A stretch of 6,437 bases of DNA from Candidatus Zhuqueibacterota bacterium 4484_87 (GCA_002085355.1 NATN01000162.1:1-6437), one strand, 5' to 3'; shown: positions 1 to 6,437, counted from the stretch's first letter. Translations and numbers: made by a program. The notes: generated from the sequence alone by a model not told the origin.

Positions 1-108
1 TCCAAAATTTGGTTTATGCTATTATTTTGTGAAAAACCCACAGCAATATTAACGATTGCACGTGTAGTTTGTTTCACAGAAGAACTCGCATAGATTATAG
101 GTATTTCC

Positions 109-175
109 TTTTTTTAACAAAATTTTTTTAATTTTTTATTTTAATATTGACATTATCAATTATCTTTTTTATAAT
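109..175 (+). promoter_or_regulatory. Sigma70-type promoter with AT-rich UP-like element for the histidine kinase gene
   Basis: A perfect TTGACA (147-152) is followed after exactly 17 bp by a perfect TATAAT (170-175), the textbook housekeeping-sigma spacing. The 38 bp just upstream (109-146) are A/T except for one C and contain T-tracts, resembling an UP element that contacts the RNA polymerase alpha subunit. Transcription would start near 182, giving a 5' leader of about 94 nt before the kinase ATG at 276. No convincing operator or riboswitch fold is visible in that leader. The region is so AT-rich that a chance TATAAT is easy, but the combined two-box match with ideal spacing and orientation supports the call. 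Confidence 0.72.
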
Positions 176-275
176 ATAAACTAAAATAATTTCTTATTTT
201 GAAAAGCAAAAACAGTTTCCCTTATATTCGGAGTATCGTTTTGGGAGCTCGTTTTTTAACAATTCAGGACTGTGC

Positions 276-2141
276 ATGAAAAGAAGCAAGCCAAATAGAA
301 TTAAAATAAGCCGGGAGACAGCATTCGCAACGGTGCTGGGTGTTTTTATTGCGATCATTATTTTTACATTATGGCTATTAGCAAGAAACTCCGAAAATAA
401 CCGCATTCGCGCTATGACAATTGTTACAACAGAACAGATGAAAAGCCGACTGGAATCGTGGGTAAACGCCAGAATATCAGTTATACAACATTTGGGCGGG
501 AAATGGTATTTTGAATACCGGGACAAACCGGAAAAATTTGCCATAGATGTTAAAAAATTTATCGACCTTTATCCCGGCTTTCGGGCTATCAACTGGGTTG
601 ATGAAAATTTCATAATTCGGCGTATTGTCCCGGTCAAAGGAAATGAAGCAGCCCTCAACAAAAATCTTCTCCGGCATCCAAGCCCTGGCTTCGCCGCCGC
701 CATACAAAAAGCGGCGCTAACAAAAAAACTCACCCGCACCCCGGCAGCGGAATTACTGCAAGGCGGGGTCGGTTTTGCCACCTATTTTCCTATTTATAAT
801 TCAGAAAACAAGCTGGTAGGATTCATCAACGGCGTTTTTATGATTGATAATCTCGTCAATCGCTGTTTCAATGAAAAATCCCTGCGCGGAAAATTTTGCT
901 TTTTCATTTATGAACATGACGGTCGGCTCATTTACAGCCATCCGCCAGATGCAGAAAAAATTGAAGATAAATTTCGGGAAGAAATTTCGCTGAGTATAGC
1001 AGACAAAAACTGGAAACTGGTGGTTTCACCATCAACCAGTATCCTCAATCCAGGTTACTACCGGGCGAATTTTGTTATTCTCTTCTGGGGATTCCTTTTT
1101 GCGTTTATTACCGGCTATATTCTCCAATTTGCTCTCAAAAGCAGACGAAATATTAAGAAAAGCGAAACCCGCTTTCAGGCTTTTATGACGCATCTCCCTG
1201 CCGGCGTTTTTATCAAGAATAGGGACGGCTACTTTACTTTTGCAAATCAATTTTTAATCAACAATTTTGGTGCTGACCGATGGCTCAATAAGCCACCGGA
1301 ATCACTGAAAAATGACTCTTTCGCTGCCCCCTTTTTATACAAATCCACCTCCGCTGATGGTTTTGAGACAATTGAGGAAGAAATTACTCTCCCCGACAAG
1401 GGTGGTACTGAGCACATTTATCACGTCATGCAATTTCCCATTCAGTTGGATGAGACCACTTCTATCACCGGCGGAATTGTCTGGGATGTGACGCAACGAA
1501 GCATAGCAGAGATGGAATTGCAGCACTCTATTAAGGAAAAAGAGCTGCTGTTGAAAGAAATTCATCATCGGGTGAAAAACAACCTGCAGGTAATCATGAG
1601 CCTACTTTATCTGCAGGCGGAACGGCTGACAGATTCGAAGACGGCTGAAATTTTTCAGCTCAATCGCAATCGGATTCGTTCTATGGCTCTGGTACACGAG
1701 CGGTTGTATAAATCAAAAAATTTCGCCAGAATTGATTTTCGCGAATACATAAAAACAATCCTCCATGAACTGGTGAGTAGCTATTCCCAGACGACACAAA
1801 TCATCCCCCACGTGCAAGCTGACGAAATTTATGTGGAAATTGACCGCGGCATTTCGCTCGGATTGCTATTGAATGAAATCGTAACGAATGCTCTCAAGCA
1901 TGCCTTTCAAAATCAAAATAAAGGGAATTTGTACGTCACTGCTATTTTGGACGATGAGGAAAACAACGTGACTCTCTCAATAAGGGATGATGGCGTGGGC
2001 TTACCGGACAATATCGACGTCAACAAAACTGACTCGCTGGGTTTTTCCCTCATTCATACTTTGATTGATCAAATTCAGGGAACATTGAAGATCAAACGAG
2101 AACAGGGGACAGAATTTCTCATCACTTTTGCCATTGATTAG
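276..2141 (+). CDS. Membrane sensor histidine kinase, CHASE-like sensor + PAS + HisKA_2 + HATPase
   Basis: This is a 621-residue, two-pass membrane kinase that should autophosphorylate on histidine in response to an extracytoplasmic signal and pass phosphate to a response regulator. A basic N-terminus (KRSKPNRIK) precedes membrane helix 1 (about 17-36). Residues 37-263 form an extracytoplasmic sensor resembling CHASE domains, with the YPGFRAINWVD stretch (99-109) and QGGVGFATYFP (162-172). Membrane helix 2 spans about 264-286. A PAS domain follows (about 294-410), with a short helical linker. The HisKA_2 segment has the family hallmark EIHHRVKNNLQ (428-438), with H431 the likely phosphoacceptor. 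The ATPase domain (about 520-620) shows an N box (N533, E534, N538), DDGVGLP (571-577) and the SLGF form of the G2 box usual for this family. AGGA (266-269) lies 6 bp before the ATG. There is no receiver domain and no response regulator gene in the window, so it is an orphan here. The ligand is unknown, and the sensor could also be called Cache-like. Confidence 0.93.
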   Translation: MKRSKPNRIKISRETAFATVLGVFIAIIIFTLWLLARNSENNRIRAMTIVTTEQMKSRLESWVNARISVIQHLGGKWYFEYRDKPEKFAIDVKKFIDLYPGFRAINWVDENFIIRRIVPVKGNEAALNKNLLRHPSPGFAAAIQKAALTKKLTRTPAAELLQGGVGFATYFPIYNSENKLVGFINGVFMIDNLVNRCFNEKSLRGKFCFFIYEHDGRLIYSHPPDAEKIEDKFREEISLSIADKNWKLVVSPSTSILNPGYYRANFVILFWGFLFAFITGYILQFALKSRRNIKKSETRFQAFMTHLPAGVFIKNRDGYFTFANQFLINNFGADRWLNKPPESLKNDSFAAPFLYKSTSADGFETIEEEITLPDKGGTEHIYHVMQFPIQLDETTSITGGIVWDVTQRSIAEMELQHSIKEKELLLKEIHHRVKNNLQVIMSLLYLQAERLTDSKTAEIFQLNRNRIRSMALVHERLYKSKNFARIDFREYIKTILHELVSSYSQTTQIIPHVQADEIYVEIDRGISLGLLLNEIVTNALKHAFQNQNKGNLYVTAILDDEENNVTLSIRDDGVGLPDNIDVNKTDSLGFSLIHTLIDQIQGTLKIKREQGTEFLITFAID

Positions 2142-2205
2142 CACATCACCGATAGGTGCAACTTTCTATTGATTCTTTCAAAAGATAAAAAAGAAACAGT
2201 TTATA

Positions 2206-2232
2206 AACCCGGCTTCTTTGAGAAGCCGGGTT
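2206..2232 (-). terminator. Strong intrinsic terminator in the convergent gap, oriented best for the phosphoesterase gene
   Basis: A perfect 12-bp inverted repeat (AACCCGGCTTCT, 2206-2217, with AGAAGCCGGGTT, 2221-2232) closes on a 3-nt loop. Read on the minus strand it starts 17 bp after the phosphoesterase stop codon and is followed by a T-rich run (about 2205-2178) that includes six consecutive Ts, as expected of a rho-independent terminator. On the plus strand the hairpin is not followed by a T-tract, so for the kinase gene it would act less efficiently, or only as a 3'-end stabiliser. It is the only strong structure in the 107-bp gap between the converging genes. Confidence 0.8.
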
Positions 2233-2248
2233 CAGTCCAGTCTATTGC

Positions 2249-4519
2249 TCAAAGAATTCCTTGCGGGTCTCCAACTTGCAAATAAAATCCCCAATCAACA
2301 TCAATTTGATTGAGCTGGATGAAAATATTATTTTCACCCTGATGAAAACTGACGGGAATAATTTCATCACATGGTCTTGCGTTACGTTTTTGAGCGTGGC
2401 TAAAAACTTTTTTTCCGTTGACCCACACGATAGCCCCGTCATCGCTTCCAAAAAAGAGCAACGCTTTGCCTTCTTGTTTTGCAGTGATCGTCGTTCGGGC
2501 AAATGAAGTGACTTTTCTTTGCTCGCCAAAAATGTCCACAAAATTGACAAAGCCCCATTTGCTTGCTTGCGCTGTCTTCCACTCCAAATGTGCAGATGTG
2601 ACTCTTGATTGAATCTGCTCAAAAGTCTCGGTTAAATCTTTAATTTCAAGATATGGCAAAGGCCCGGCGACCTGCCACTGAGAAATAACTTTCCCCGGAA
2701 AATCCATATTGAAAACAAAACGGGAAATCAGGGAGCTCGCCAGATCGATTCTTTCAGGGGCAAATTTTTCCGCCAATTCCAGCCACTCCGGGAATTTGGA
2801 GTAATCACCTTTAATGAAATAAAAAGGATAGAGTTGATAACGAAATTCGGGCTGTTGGTGTTTGCGCAAGAATTTATCAATAGGCGCCAAATCGGCTTCT
2901 CGCTTGTTTTTCAGAATAATTGTGGATAATTTTTTTACTGCTTCATTAAAATGACTCCCGTTGGGATAAAAATCGAGAAATTGCAGGACATCATCAGCTT
3001 TCTTTTCATCAGCAACCTGAATACGCAAAAATTGGGCATCCTCCAATCTCACTTTAATGTCTTTATTAGAAAACTTCTCTCTGCTCCCAGCCGTTGAATC
3101 AGCGTCTATATGAATGACAAGTTCTGGCGACGGAGAGGTTTTATCTTCAGGGACCGACGCCTTCATCGAAATGACCAGTGGTTGAGCCGGATCCAACTGA
3201 AACATTATTTTCCCTGAGGATGAAAACGTCCAGTTTCCCTCATTTTTCCATTGGTAATATCCAATGGTGGGAAATTTGAATTCCGTGGGAATGACAATGT
3301 TGGTATCAAAAATATATTTCCCCGCTTCAAGGATCTCAGGCTTCACCGAACTCAAAGCCGCTTTTGTTTTTGCTGCAAGTTGCACTGCACTCCATTCAAT
3401 AAAATCTTTGGTCGCAAAAGAATTTTCTCGGACATATTCAAACTGATCAATTACCTTGCCATCAATGGAAATTGCCTTTGCAACGATTTTCTCTTTTGTC
3501 ACGTCGAGAATCATAAAGTGATGCTTTTTTTGCACGACATCTATAAATTCGGTTTTTCTGTAATCATACAGCGGCGCTCCTCCGCCGGCGCTGACAACCT
3601 GAATGAATGCACGATTTTTTTCTCCCCGTTTGCCAATGGGAAAAGTTCGCAAATAGTAATGGTCATGCCCGGTGACGACAAGCTGGACATCATTTTCAAT
3701 GAATAGCGGTGACCAATAATAACGAATATCGTAAATGGGTCTTTTCGGATGTGCATGATACAACGGGTGGTGAAATATTGCAATACGCCAGGGTCGGTCC
3801 TGACTCTTCTTTAAATCTTTAACCAGCCATTTGTATTGATCAGAGTTCGGGCTGCCATCTTCCACTGAATTTAACCCAATGATATGAACTGATCCATAAT
3901 CAGCAGACCAGTAAGGCATTCCCTGGTGAATTGTGAAATGCTGATAGTAATATCCCGCACGGCGCTCGTGATTTCCCAGAGCCGTATAAATAGGAATATG
4001 ACTGATCAAATTTTCTGCTGGATCGAAAAATTGTGGTTTCCACTGCTCAATGTGATCTCCGGCAGCTACTAAATCACCGGAATGAAAAATGATATCCGGT
4101 TTGTATTTTTCAATCTGCTTGCAAAGATGATGAAAAACCTCTGGATTGCTGCGACTGTCGCCGACTACACAGATGCGCAAAGGAGTTGCATCATTGTCAG
4201 GCGCAGTTTTGAAATTATAAATTTCTGTACTGTCGCCAGCCCAAAAGCAGCGATAAAAATAGACTGTGTTTGGTTCCAATCCCGACACGCGAATGTGGTG
4301 AAATGTCCCTGTTGAATCCTCATGCAAAGTGTCGGACAGGGATTCCGCGGTCAAACCATAAATCACTTTTCCTGCTACTGAATTTTCTGTCTCCCAAAGA
4401 ATAGAAATTCCGTCCGGCGTCGGACGTTGCAAATAAGGCCCAAATTTCAATGAATCTCCAAATGTGTCACAAGAAAAAAGCATCAACAAGATGGGTAATA
4501 GTGCGATAATTTTTTTCAT
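2249..4519 (-). CDS. Exported lipoprotein, purple-acid-phosphatase-like metallophosphoesterase with long C-terminal extension
   Basis: A 756-residue calcineurin-superfamily phosphoesterase, probably cleaving phosphomonoesters or phosphodiesters outside the cytoplasm; the substrate is unknown. The signal peptide ends in a lipobox (LFS-C17) with Asp at +2. Residues about 24-107 resemble the fibronectin-III-like N-terminal domain of purple acid phosphatases (PYLQRPTPDGISILWET, then LEPNTVYFYR). The catalytic domain (about 113-345) has GDSR (D121), GDLVA (D149), GNHE (N183, H184), HHP (H250) and GHDHYY (H285, H287). The Tyr of the PAP motif GDxxY is Ala152, so the purple Fe-Tyr chromophore should be absent. 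Residues about 395-515 look beta-rich, 520-605 look helical, and 610-756 form a jelly-roll-like module (WQVAGPLP at 615-622, FFGSDDGAIVWVNGKKV at 689-705) like sugar-binding domains. The ATG at 4519 is chosen over the in-frame ATG at 4591 because it has a good ribosome binding site and starts the signal peptide; the upstream ATG lies inside a terminator hairpin. The general family is firm; the role of the C-terminal half is inferred. Confidence 0.9.
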   Translation of the reverse strand: MKKIIALLPILLMLFSCDTFGDSLKFGPYLQRPTPDGISILWETENSVAGKVIYGLTAESLSDTLHEDSTGTFHHIRVSGLEPNTVYFYRCFWAGDSTEIYNFKTAPDNDATPLRICVVGDSRSNPEVFHHLCKQIEKYKPDIIFHSGDLVAAGDHIEQWKPQFFDPAENLISHIPIYTALGNHERRAGYYYQHFTIHQGMPYWSADYGSVHIIGLNSVEDGSPNSDQYKWLVKDLKKSQDRPWRIAIFHHPLYHAHPKRPIYDIRYYWSPLFIENDVQLVVTGHDHYYLRTFPIGKRGEKNRAFIQVVSAGGGAPLYDYRKTEFIDVVQKKHHFMILDVTKEKIVAKAISIDGKVIDQFEYVRENSFATKDFIEWSAVQLAAKTKAALSSVKPEILEAGKYIFDTNIVIPTEFKFPTIGYYQWKNEGNWTFSSSGKIMFQLDPAQPLVISMKASVPEDKTSPSPELVIHIDADSTAGSREKFSNKDIKVRLEDAQFLRIQVADEKKADDVLQFLDFYPNGSHFNEAVKKLSTIILKNKREADLAPIDKFLRKHQQPEFRYQLYPFYFIKGDYSKFPEWLELAEKFAPERIDLASSLISRFVFNMDFPGKVISQWQVAGPLPYLEIKDLTETFEQIQSRVTSAHLEWKTAQASKWGFVNFVDIFGEQRKVTSFARTTITAKQEGKALLFFGSDDGAIVWVNGKKVFSHAQKRNARPCDEIIPVSFHQGENNIFIQLNQIDVDWGFYLQVGDPQGIL

Positions 4520-4521
4520 AA

Positions 4522-4529
4522 CTCTCTCC
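4522..4529 (-). promoter_or_regulatory. Ribosome binding site fixing the phosphoesterase start at 4519
   Basis: Read on the minus strand, GGAGAGAG occupies 4529-4522, two bases before the ATG at 4519. Its GGAG core sits six bases from the start codon, an ordinary Shine-Dalgarno spacing. The next in-frame ATG upstream (4591) has no comparable site. This supports the start that gives a canonical lipoprotein signal peptide. I could not find a clear promoter for this gene between the upstream terminator and this site. Confidence 0.8.
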
Positions 4530-4562
4530 GATAGAAATATTTGAAATGAAATTCTTACAATT

Positions 4563-4595
4563 AAAAAAAACGCCTTGAATTTAAACAACAAGGCG
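4563..4595 (-). terminator. Intrinsic terminator of the C69 peptidase gene
   Basis: On the minus strand, CGCCTTG (4595-4589) pairs perfectly with CAAGGCG (4577-4571) around an 11-nt AT-rich loop, and is followed immediately by eight Ts (4570-4563). This is a classic rho-independent terminator about 70 bp past the peptidase stop codon. It separates the peptidase transcript from the phosphoesterase gene, whose start lies about 44 bp further on, so a two-gene operon would require read-through. The plus-strand flank (CTTTGTTTAGTT) is also T-rich, but no plus-strand gene ends here. Confidence 0.85.
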
Positions 4596-4666
4596 CTTTG
4601 TTTAGTTCCTCTTTCTCAATGTAACGTACGCCCCACATTCAAGGTGGAGTACACGTGTGTTTTATT

Positions 4667-6271
4667 TTACCACTGAGGCAACTTAAATTGATCAGGCCGC
4701 AATTGTATCACATCGCGCAACCATTGCTCCGGATAACCAACGCTTTGGATTCTTCCTTTTTCATCCTTCACATAGCCATCATTGTATTTTGTAATCAGCG
4801 CTTCCCCCAATTCACGCCACTGCTTGACCACATTTTCGCCGTTACTCACGCAGTAATTTGTCAAATAATCCGCCACTAAATCGGGATTAGATTCGTAAAG
4901 CGCTGCTGCTGTTTTTTCTATGACTGGCTGTAATTTGAATTCATTGCCTTCGAGTTTCCTTTGCACTTTTTGAATGTCTTTGACCATATAACTGTATTTC
5001 AAATTAGCAAAATTAGCTACAAAATTGAATACCCACCATGCTGAATCCCAGGAAAATTTTCTGATGTCGCCTCTGGCAAAGGGCTGCGGAATATTTTTTA
5101 TGCCGCAGTACAAAGGAATGTAACATGTCGTATAAGTATCGTCCATGCCATACCAGAGCACGCCGCCAATGGGATTTGGAAAATGATCCCTCGATTGAGA
5201 AACAAAAGAAAAACCGGTCTGCTGCGTGGAAATGGGTCTCTCCCAGCAATATTTGACACTGTCCACTTCCCAGTCAATTGGACGCCAGCGATTGGGACAG
5301 CCAAAAGGCCCGGCGTCCACGCCTTTGGTCATGTCAAAATCCGTCCCTTCGTAATGATCGCGCATCAGCGACATCACATCGGCTGTAGTTAGTTTCTGAT
5401 CCGCCTTCACCCATAACGGATAAGATGAAGCTCCCTTGACCCCGCGGTGGAAATCAGGCGATAAATTCAGTGACGGCGCCACGCGGCGGAGAATGCTCCA
5501 CACACGAGTAGCGCAGTAACGCAAACTTTCCGGATCCGGCGGACAGTACGCCAGATTGAAACGAAACGGCTCGCCCGATTTGGGATTGTAATAGCCTTTT
5601 TTCACTGCAAAAGAGATCACATTTTTCGAATACAGGCAATTTTCAGGATCATCCAGCGGGAATTCTCCGATTCGAGACAGATTTGCATGACAACTCACAT
5701 AGCCGTCCGGAATGCGTCTCGCTACCCAAATAGCGCCTTTTCCGCCGGGACCAGGGCCTATCATCTCCAAAATCCACGCCTCATTCGGGTCGCCGATGGA
5801 AAAAGCCTCTGCTGTGCTGGCGTAACCATATTTATCAACTAAATCAGTAATCACCTTTATCGCCTCGCGCGCTGTTTTCGCCCGCTGTAGTGCCAGATTC
5901 ATCAATGTCCAGTAATGCAAAGCACCGTCCGGATTGCGCAATTCCTCTCTGCCGGTAGTCGTCGTTTCGCCAATGCTCAACTGATACTCATTAATCAACC
6001 CAACTACGGCGTAAGTGTGCGGCACTTGCGGAATTTTGACAACCTCCCCGCCGCGACGGCGAATTTCAACAAATTCATCTTTCGCATGATCCGCTGCTGG
6101 CGTATATCGTAAATGCGGTAAAAATTCACCATCACAAGAGTAAGTAATAATGACCGAACTATCTACGGTTGCGCCTTTGGTGACCAAAATATTAGTGCAG
6201 GAAATAGATTGGCTAATCCAAATGGATGAGAACAATAGCAAAAAAACAAAAATACGCATTTTTGAATTCAT
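4667..6271 (-). CDS. Exported C69-family peptidase (PepD-like dipeptidase, Ntn hydrolase)
   Basis: A 534-residue member of the peptidase C69 family, N-terminal-nucleophile hydrolases that typically cleave dipeptides. Residues 1-24 are a signal peptide (K4 and R6, then a hydrophobic core at 7-19), so the enzyme acts outside the cytoplasm. Cys25, in CTNILVTKGATVDSS (25-39), is the predicted nucleophile and would become the N-terminus once the signal peptide is removed. Other family-like blocks are GLINEYQLSIGETT (91-104), GDPNEAWILEMIGPG (160-174) and CHANLSRIGEF (194-204). The usual TxDGS after the nucleophile reads TVDSS here. It is longer than the roughly 470-residue lactobacillus PepD, and its C-terminus ends in a mainly helical segment (about 425-534). 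The ATG at 6271 is preferred over the one at 6259 because GGAG lies six bases before it. S-I-S-C is a poor lipobox, so lipidation of Cys25, which would kill the enzyme, is unlikely. Its transcript appears monocistronic. Exact substrate range cannot be told from sequence. Confidence 0.92.
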   Translation of the reverse strand: MNSKMRIFVFLLLFSSIWISQSISCTNILVTKGATVDSSVIITYSCDGEFLPHLRYTPAADHAKDEFVEIRRRGGEVVKIPQVPHTYAVVGLINEYQLSIGETTTTGREELRNPDGALHYWTLMNLALQRAKTAREAIKVITDLVDKYGYASTAEAFSIGDPNEAWILEMIGPGPGGKGAIWVARRIPDGYVSCHANLSRIGEFPLDDPENCLYSKNVISFAVKKGYYNPKSGEPFRFNLAYCPPDPESLRYCATRVWSILRRVAPSLNLSPDFHRGVKGASSYPLWVKADQKLTTADVMSLMRDHYEGTDFDMTKGVDAGPFGCPNRWRPIDWEVDSVKYCWERPISTQQTGFSFVSQSRDHFPNPIGGVLWYGMDDTYTTCYIPLYCGIKNIPQPFARGDIRKFSWDSAWWVFNFVANFANLKYSYMVKDIQKVQRKLEGNEFKLQPVIEKTAAALYESNPDLVADYLTNYCVSNGENVVKQWRELGEALITKYNDGYVKDEKGRIQSVGYPEQWLRDVIQLRPDQFKLPQW

Positions 6272-6275
6272 CTGT

Positions 6276-6281
6276 CACTCC
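6276..6281 (-). promoter_or_regulatory. Ribosome binding site fixing the C69 peptidase start at 6271
   Basis: GGAGTG on the minus strand (6281-6276) has its GGAG core six bases before the ATG at 6271. For the alternative in-frame ATG at 6259 the spacing would be 18 bases, too long. The longer start also places a lysine and an arginine before the hydrophobic core, as a signal peptide needs. Confidence 0.8.
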
Positions 6282-6314
6282 ATTAATATTGTTGGTAGGG
6301 AATGTGTTGTCTTT

Positions 6315-6342
6315 AAATTAAAAAAAAAGAGGATAATGTCAA
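6315..6342 (-). promoter_or_regulatory. Probable sigma70-type promoter of the C69 peptidase gene
   Basis: On the minus strand a perfect TTGACA (6342-6337) is followed after 16 bp by TAATTT (6320-6315), which keeps the T1, A2 and T6 positions of the -10 consensus. An alternative -10, TTTAAA (6317-6312), would have a 19-bp spacer. The spacer includes nine consecutive Ts. The start site would be near 6308, giving a leader of about 37 nt with a good ribosome binding site. The first 11 bases, TTGACATTATC, are identical to those at the kinase promoter. The weak -10 lowers certainty. Confidence 0.5.
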
Positions 6343-6407
6343 GGGGAAAATGGGTTCTGAGCGAAAAATTAAAGGAAGGAATTTTCAGAAATTGGATTCC
6401 AGACAAT

Positions 6408-6423
6408 CTGATATTGATATCAG
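6408..6423. repeat. 16-bp near-perfect palindrome upstream of the C69 promoter
   Basis: CTGATAT (6408-6414) and ATATCAG (6417-6423) are perfect 7-bp inverted arms around a 2-bp centre (TG). The geometry is that of a binding site for a dimeric transcription factor. It lies about 65 bp upstream of the peptidase -35 box and may serve that gene or a divergent gene beyond the window edge. The short arms and AT content allow chance occurrence. Confidence 0.35.
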
Positions 6424-6437
6424 TTATCATCAAAAAG

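Noticed and set aside
2..12. CCAAAATTTGG palindrome at the left edge.
   Set aside because: An 11-bp AT-rich palindrome at the window edge, not positioned against any gene that can be seen.
1..93. Plus-strand frame 1 is open for 30 codons to a TAG at 91-93, and a minus-strand frame is open from about 113 to the left edge.
   Set aside because: Both are short, with no recognisable family, no ribosome binding site for the minus-strand GTG at 77, and AT-rich composition. They could be gene ends but cannot be told from chance.
219..257. Possible leader fold in the kinase 5' UTR (TCCC with GGGA, AAAAC with GTTTT).
   Set aside because: The pairing is short, interrupted by a large internal loop, and has a 21-nt loop. 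It resembles no known riboswitch or leader.
2147..2158. Small hairpin CACC-GATA-GGTG just after the kinase stop codon, followed by a T-rich stretch.
   Set aside because: The stem is only 4 bp, too weak for a terminator by itself; the 12-bp hairpin at 2206-2232 is the credible structure in this gap.
3251..3706. 151-codon plus-strand open frame opposite the phosphoesterase.
   Set aside because: It lies entirely antisense to a well-supported gene, has no ribosome binding site or family motifs, and its Cys/Phe-rich composition is that of a shadow frame.
6282..6430. Minus-strand frame of about 51 codons (MITDINIRLSG...) ending at the peptidase ribosome binding site.
   Set aside because: It runs through the peptidase promoter region and is Phe-rich because of T-tracts. 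It has no coding character or similarity, so it is probably chance.

Overview
The window holds three complete genes and nothing that clearly belongs to a mobile element, CRISPR array or stable RNA. The DNA is moderately AT-rich, with very AT-rich intergenic stretches. The protein set (CHASE/PAS/HisKA_2 sensor kinase, large lipoprotein phosphoesterase with a fibronectin-like N-terminal domain, secreted C69 peptidase) suggests a Gram-negative environmental bacterium. An FCB-group lineage such as Calditrichota or candidate division KSB1 is a guess from protein style only. The two best promoter candidates carry a sigma70-type TTGACA -35 box, which is not the usual Bacteroidota promoter.

Layout. 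Positions 1-275 are non-coding apart from edge fragments that cannot be identified, and carry a consensus promoter (147-175) driving a plus-strand membrane histidine kinase (276-2141). A convergent 107-bp gap follows, containing a strong hairpin terminator (2206-2232). The minus strand then encodes a PAP-like metallophosphoesterase lipoprotein (4519-2249). Upstream of it on the same strand is an exported C69 dipeptidase (6271-4667). The 147-bp gap between these two contains an intrinsic terminator (4563-4595), so they are probably separate transcripts. The right-hand 166 bp hold the peptidase promoter and ribosome binding site, a 16-bp palindrome and unresolved short open frames that run off the edge.

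How they may work together. The kinase senses something outside the cytoplasmic membrane and should phosphorylate a response regulator that is not in this window. The two minus-strand proteins are both exported and hydrolytic (phosphoester and peptide bonds), consistent with nutrient scavenging or cell-envelope turnover. No functional link between the kinase and the two hydrolases is demonstrated. The one suggestive observation is an 11-bp sequence, TTGACATTATC, shared by the kinase and peptidase promoter regions.

I do not see a convincing novel multi-gene system. The most interesting points are the shared promoter 11-mer, the unusual metal-site motifs and long C-terminal extension of the phosphoesterase, and the placement of the peptidase nucleophile right after its signal peptide.
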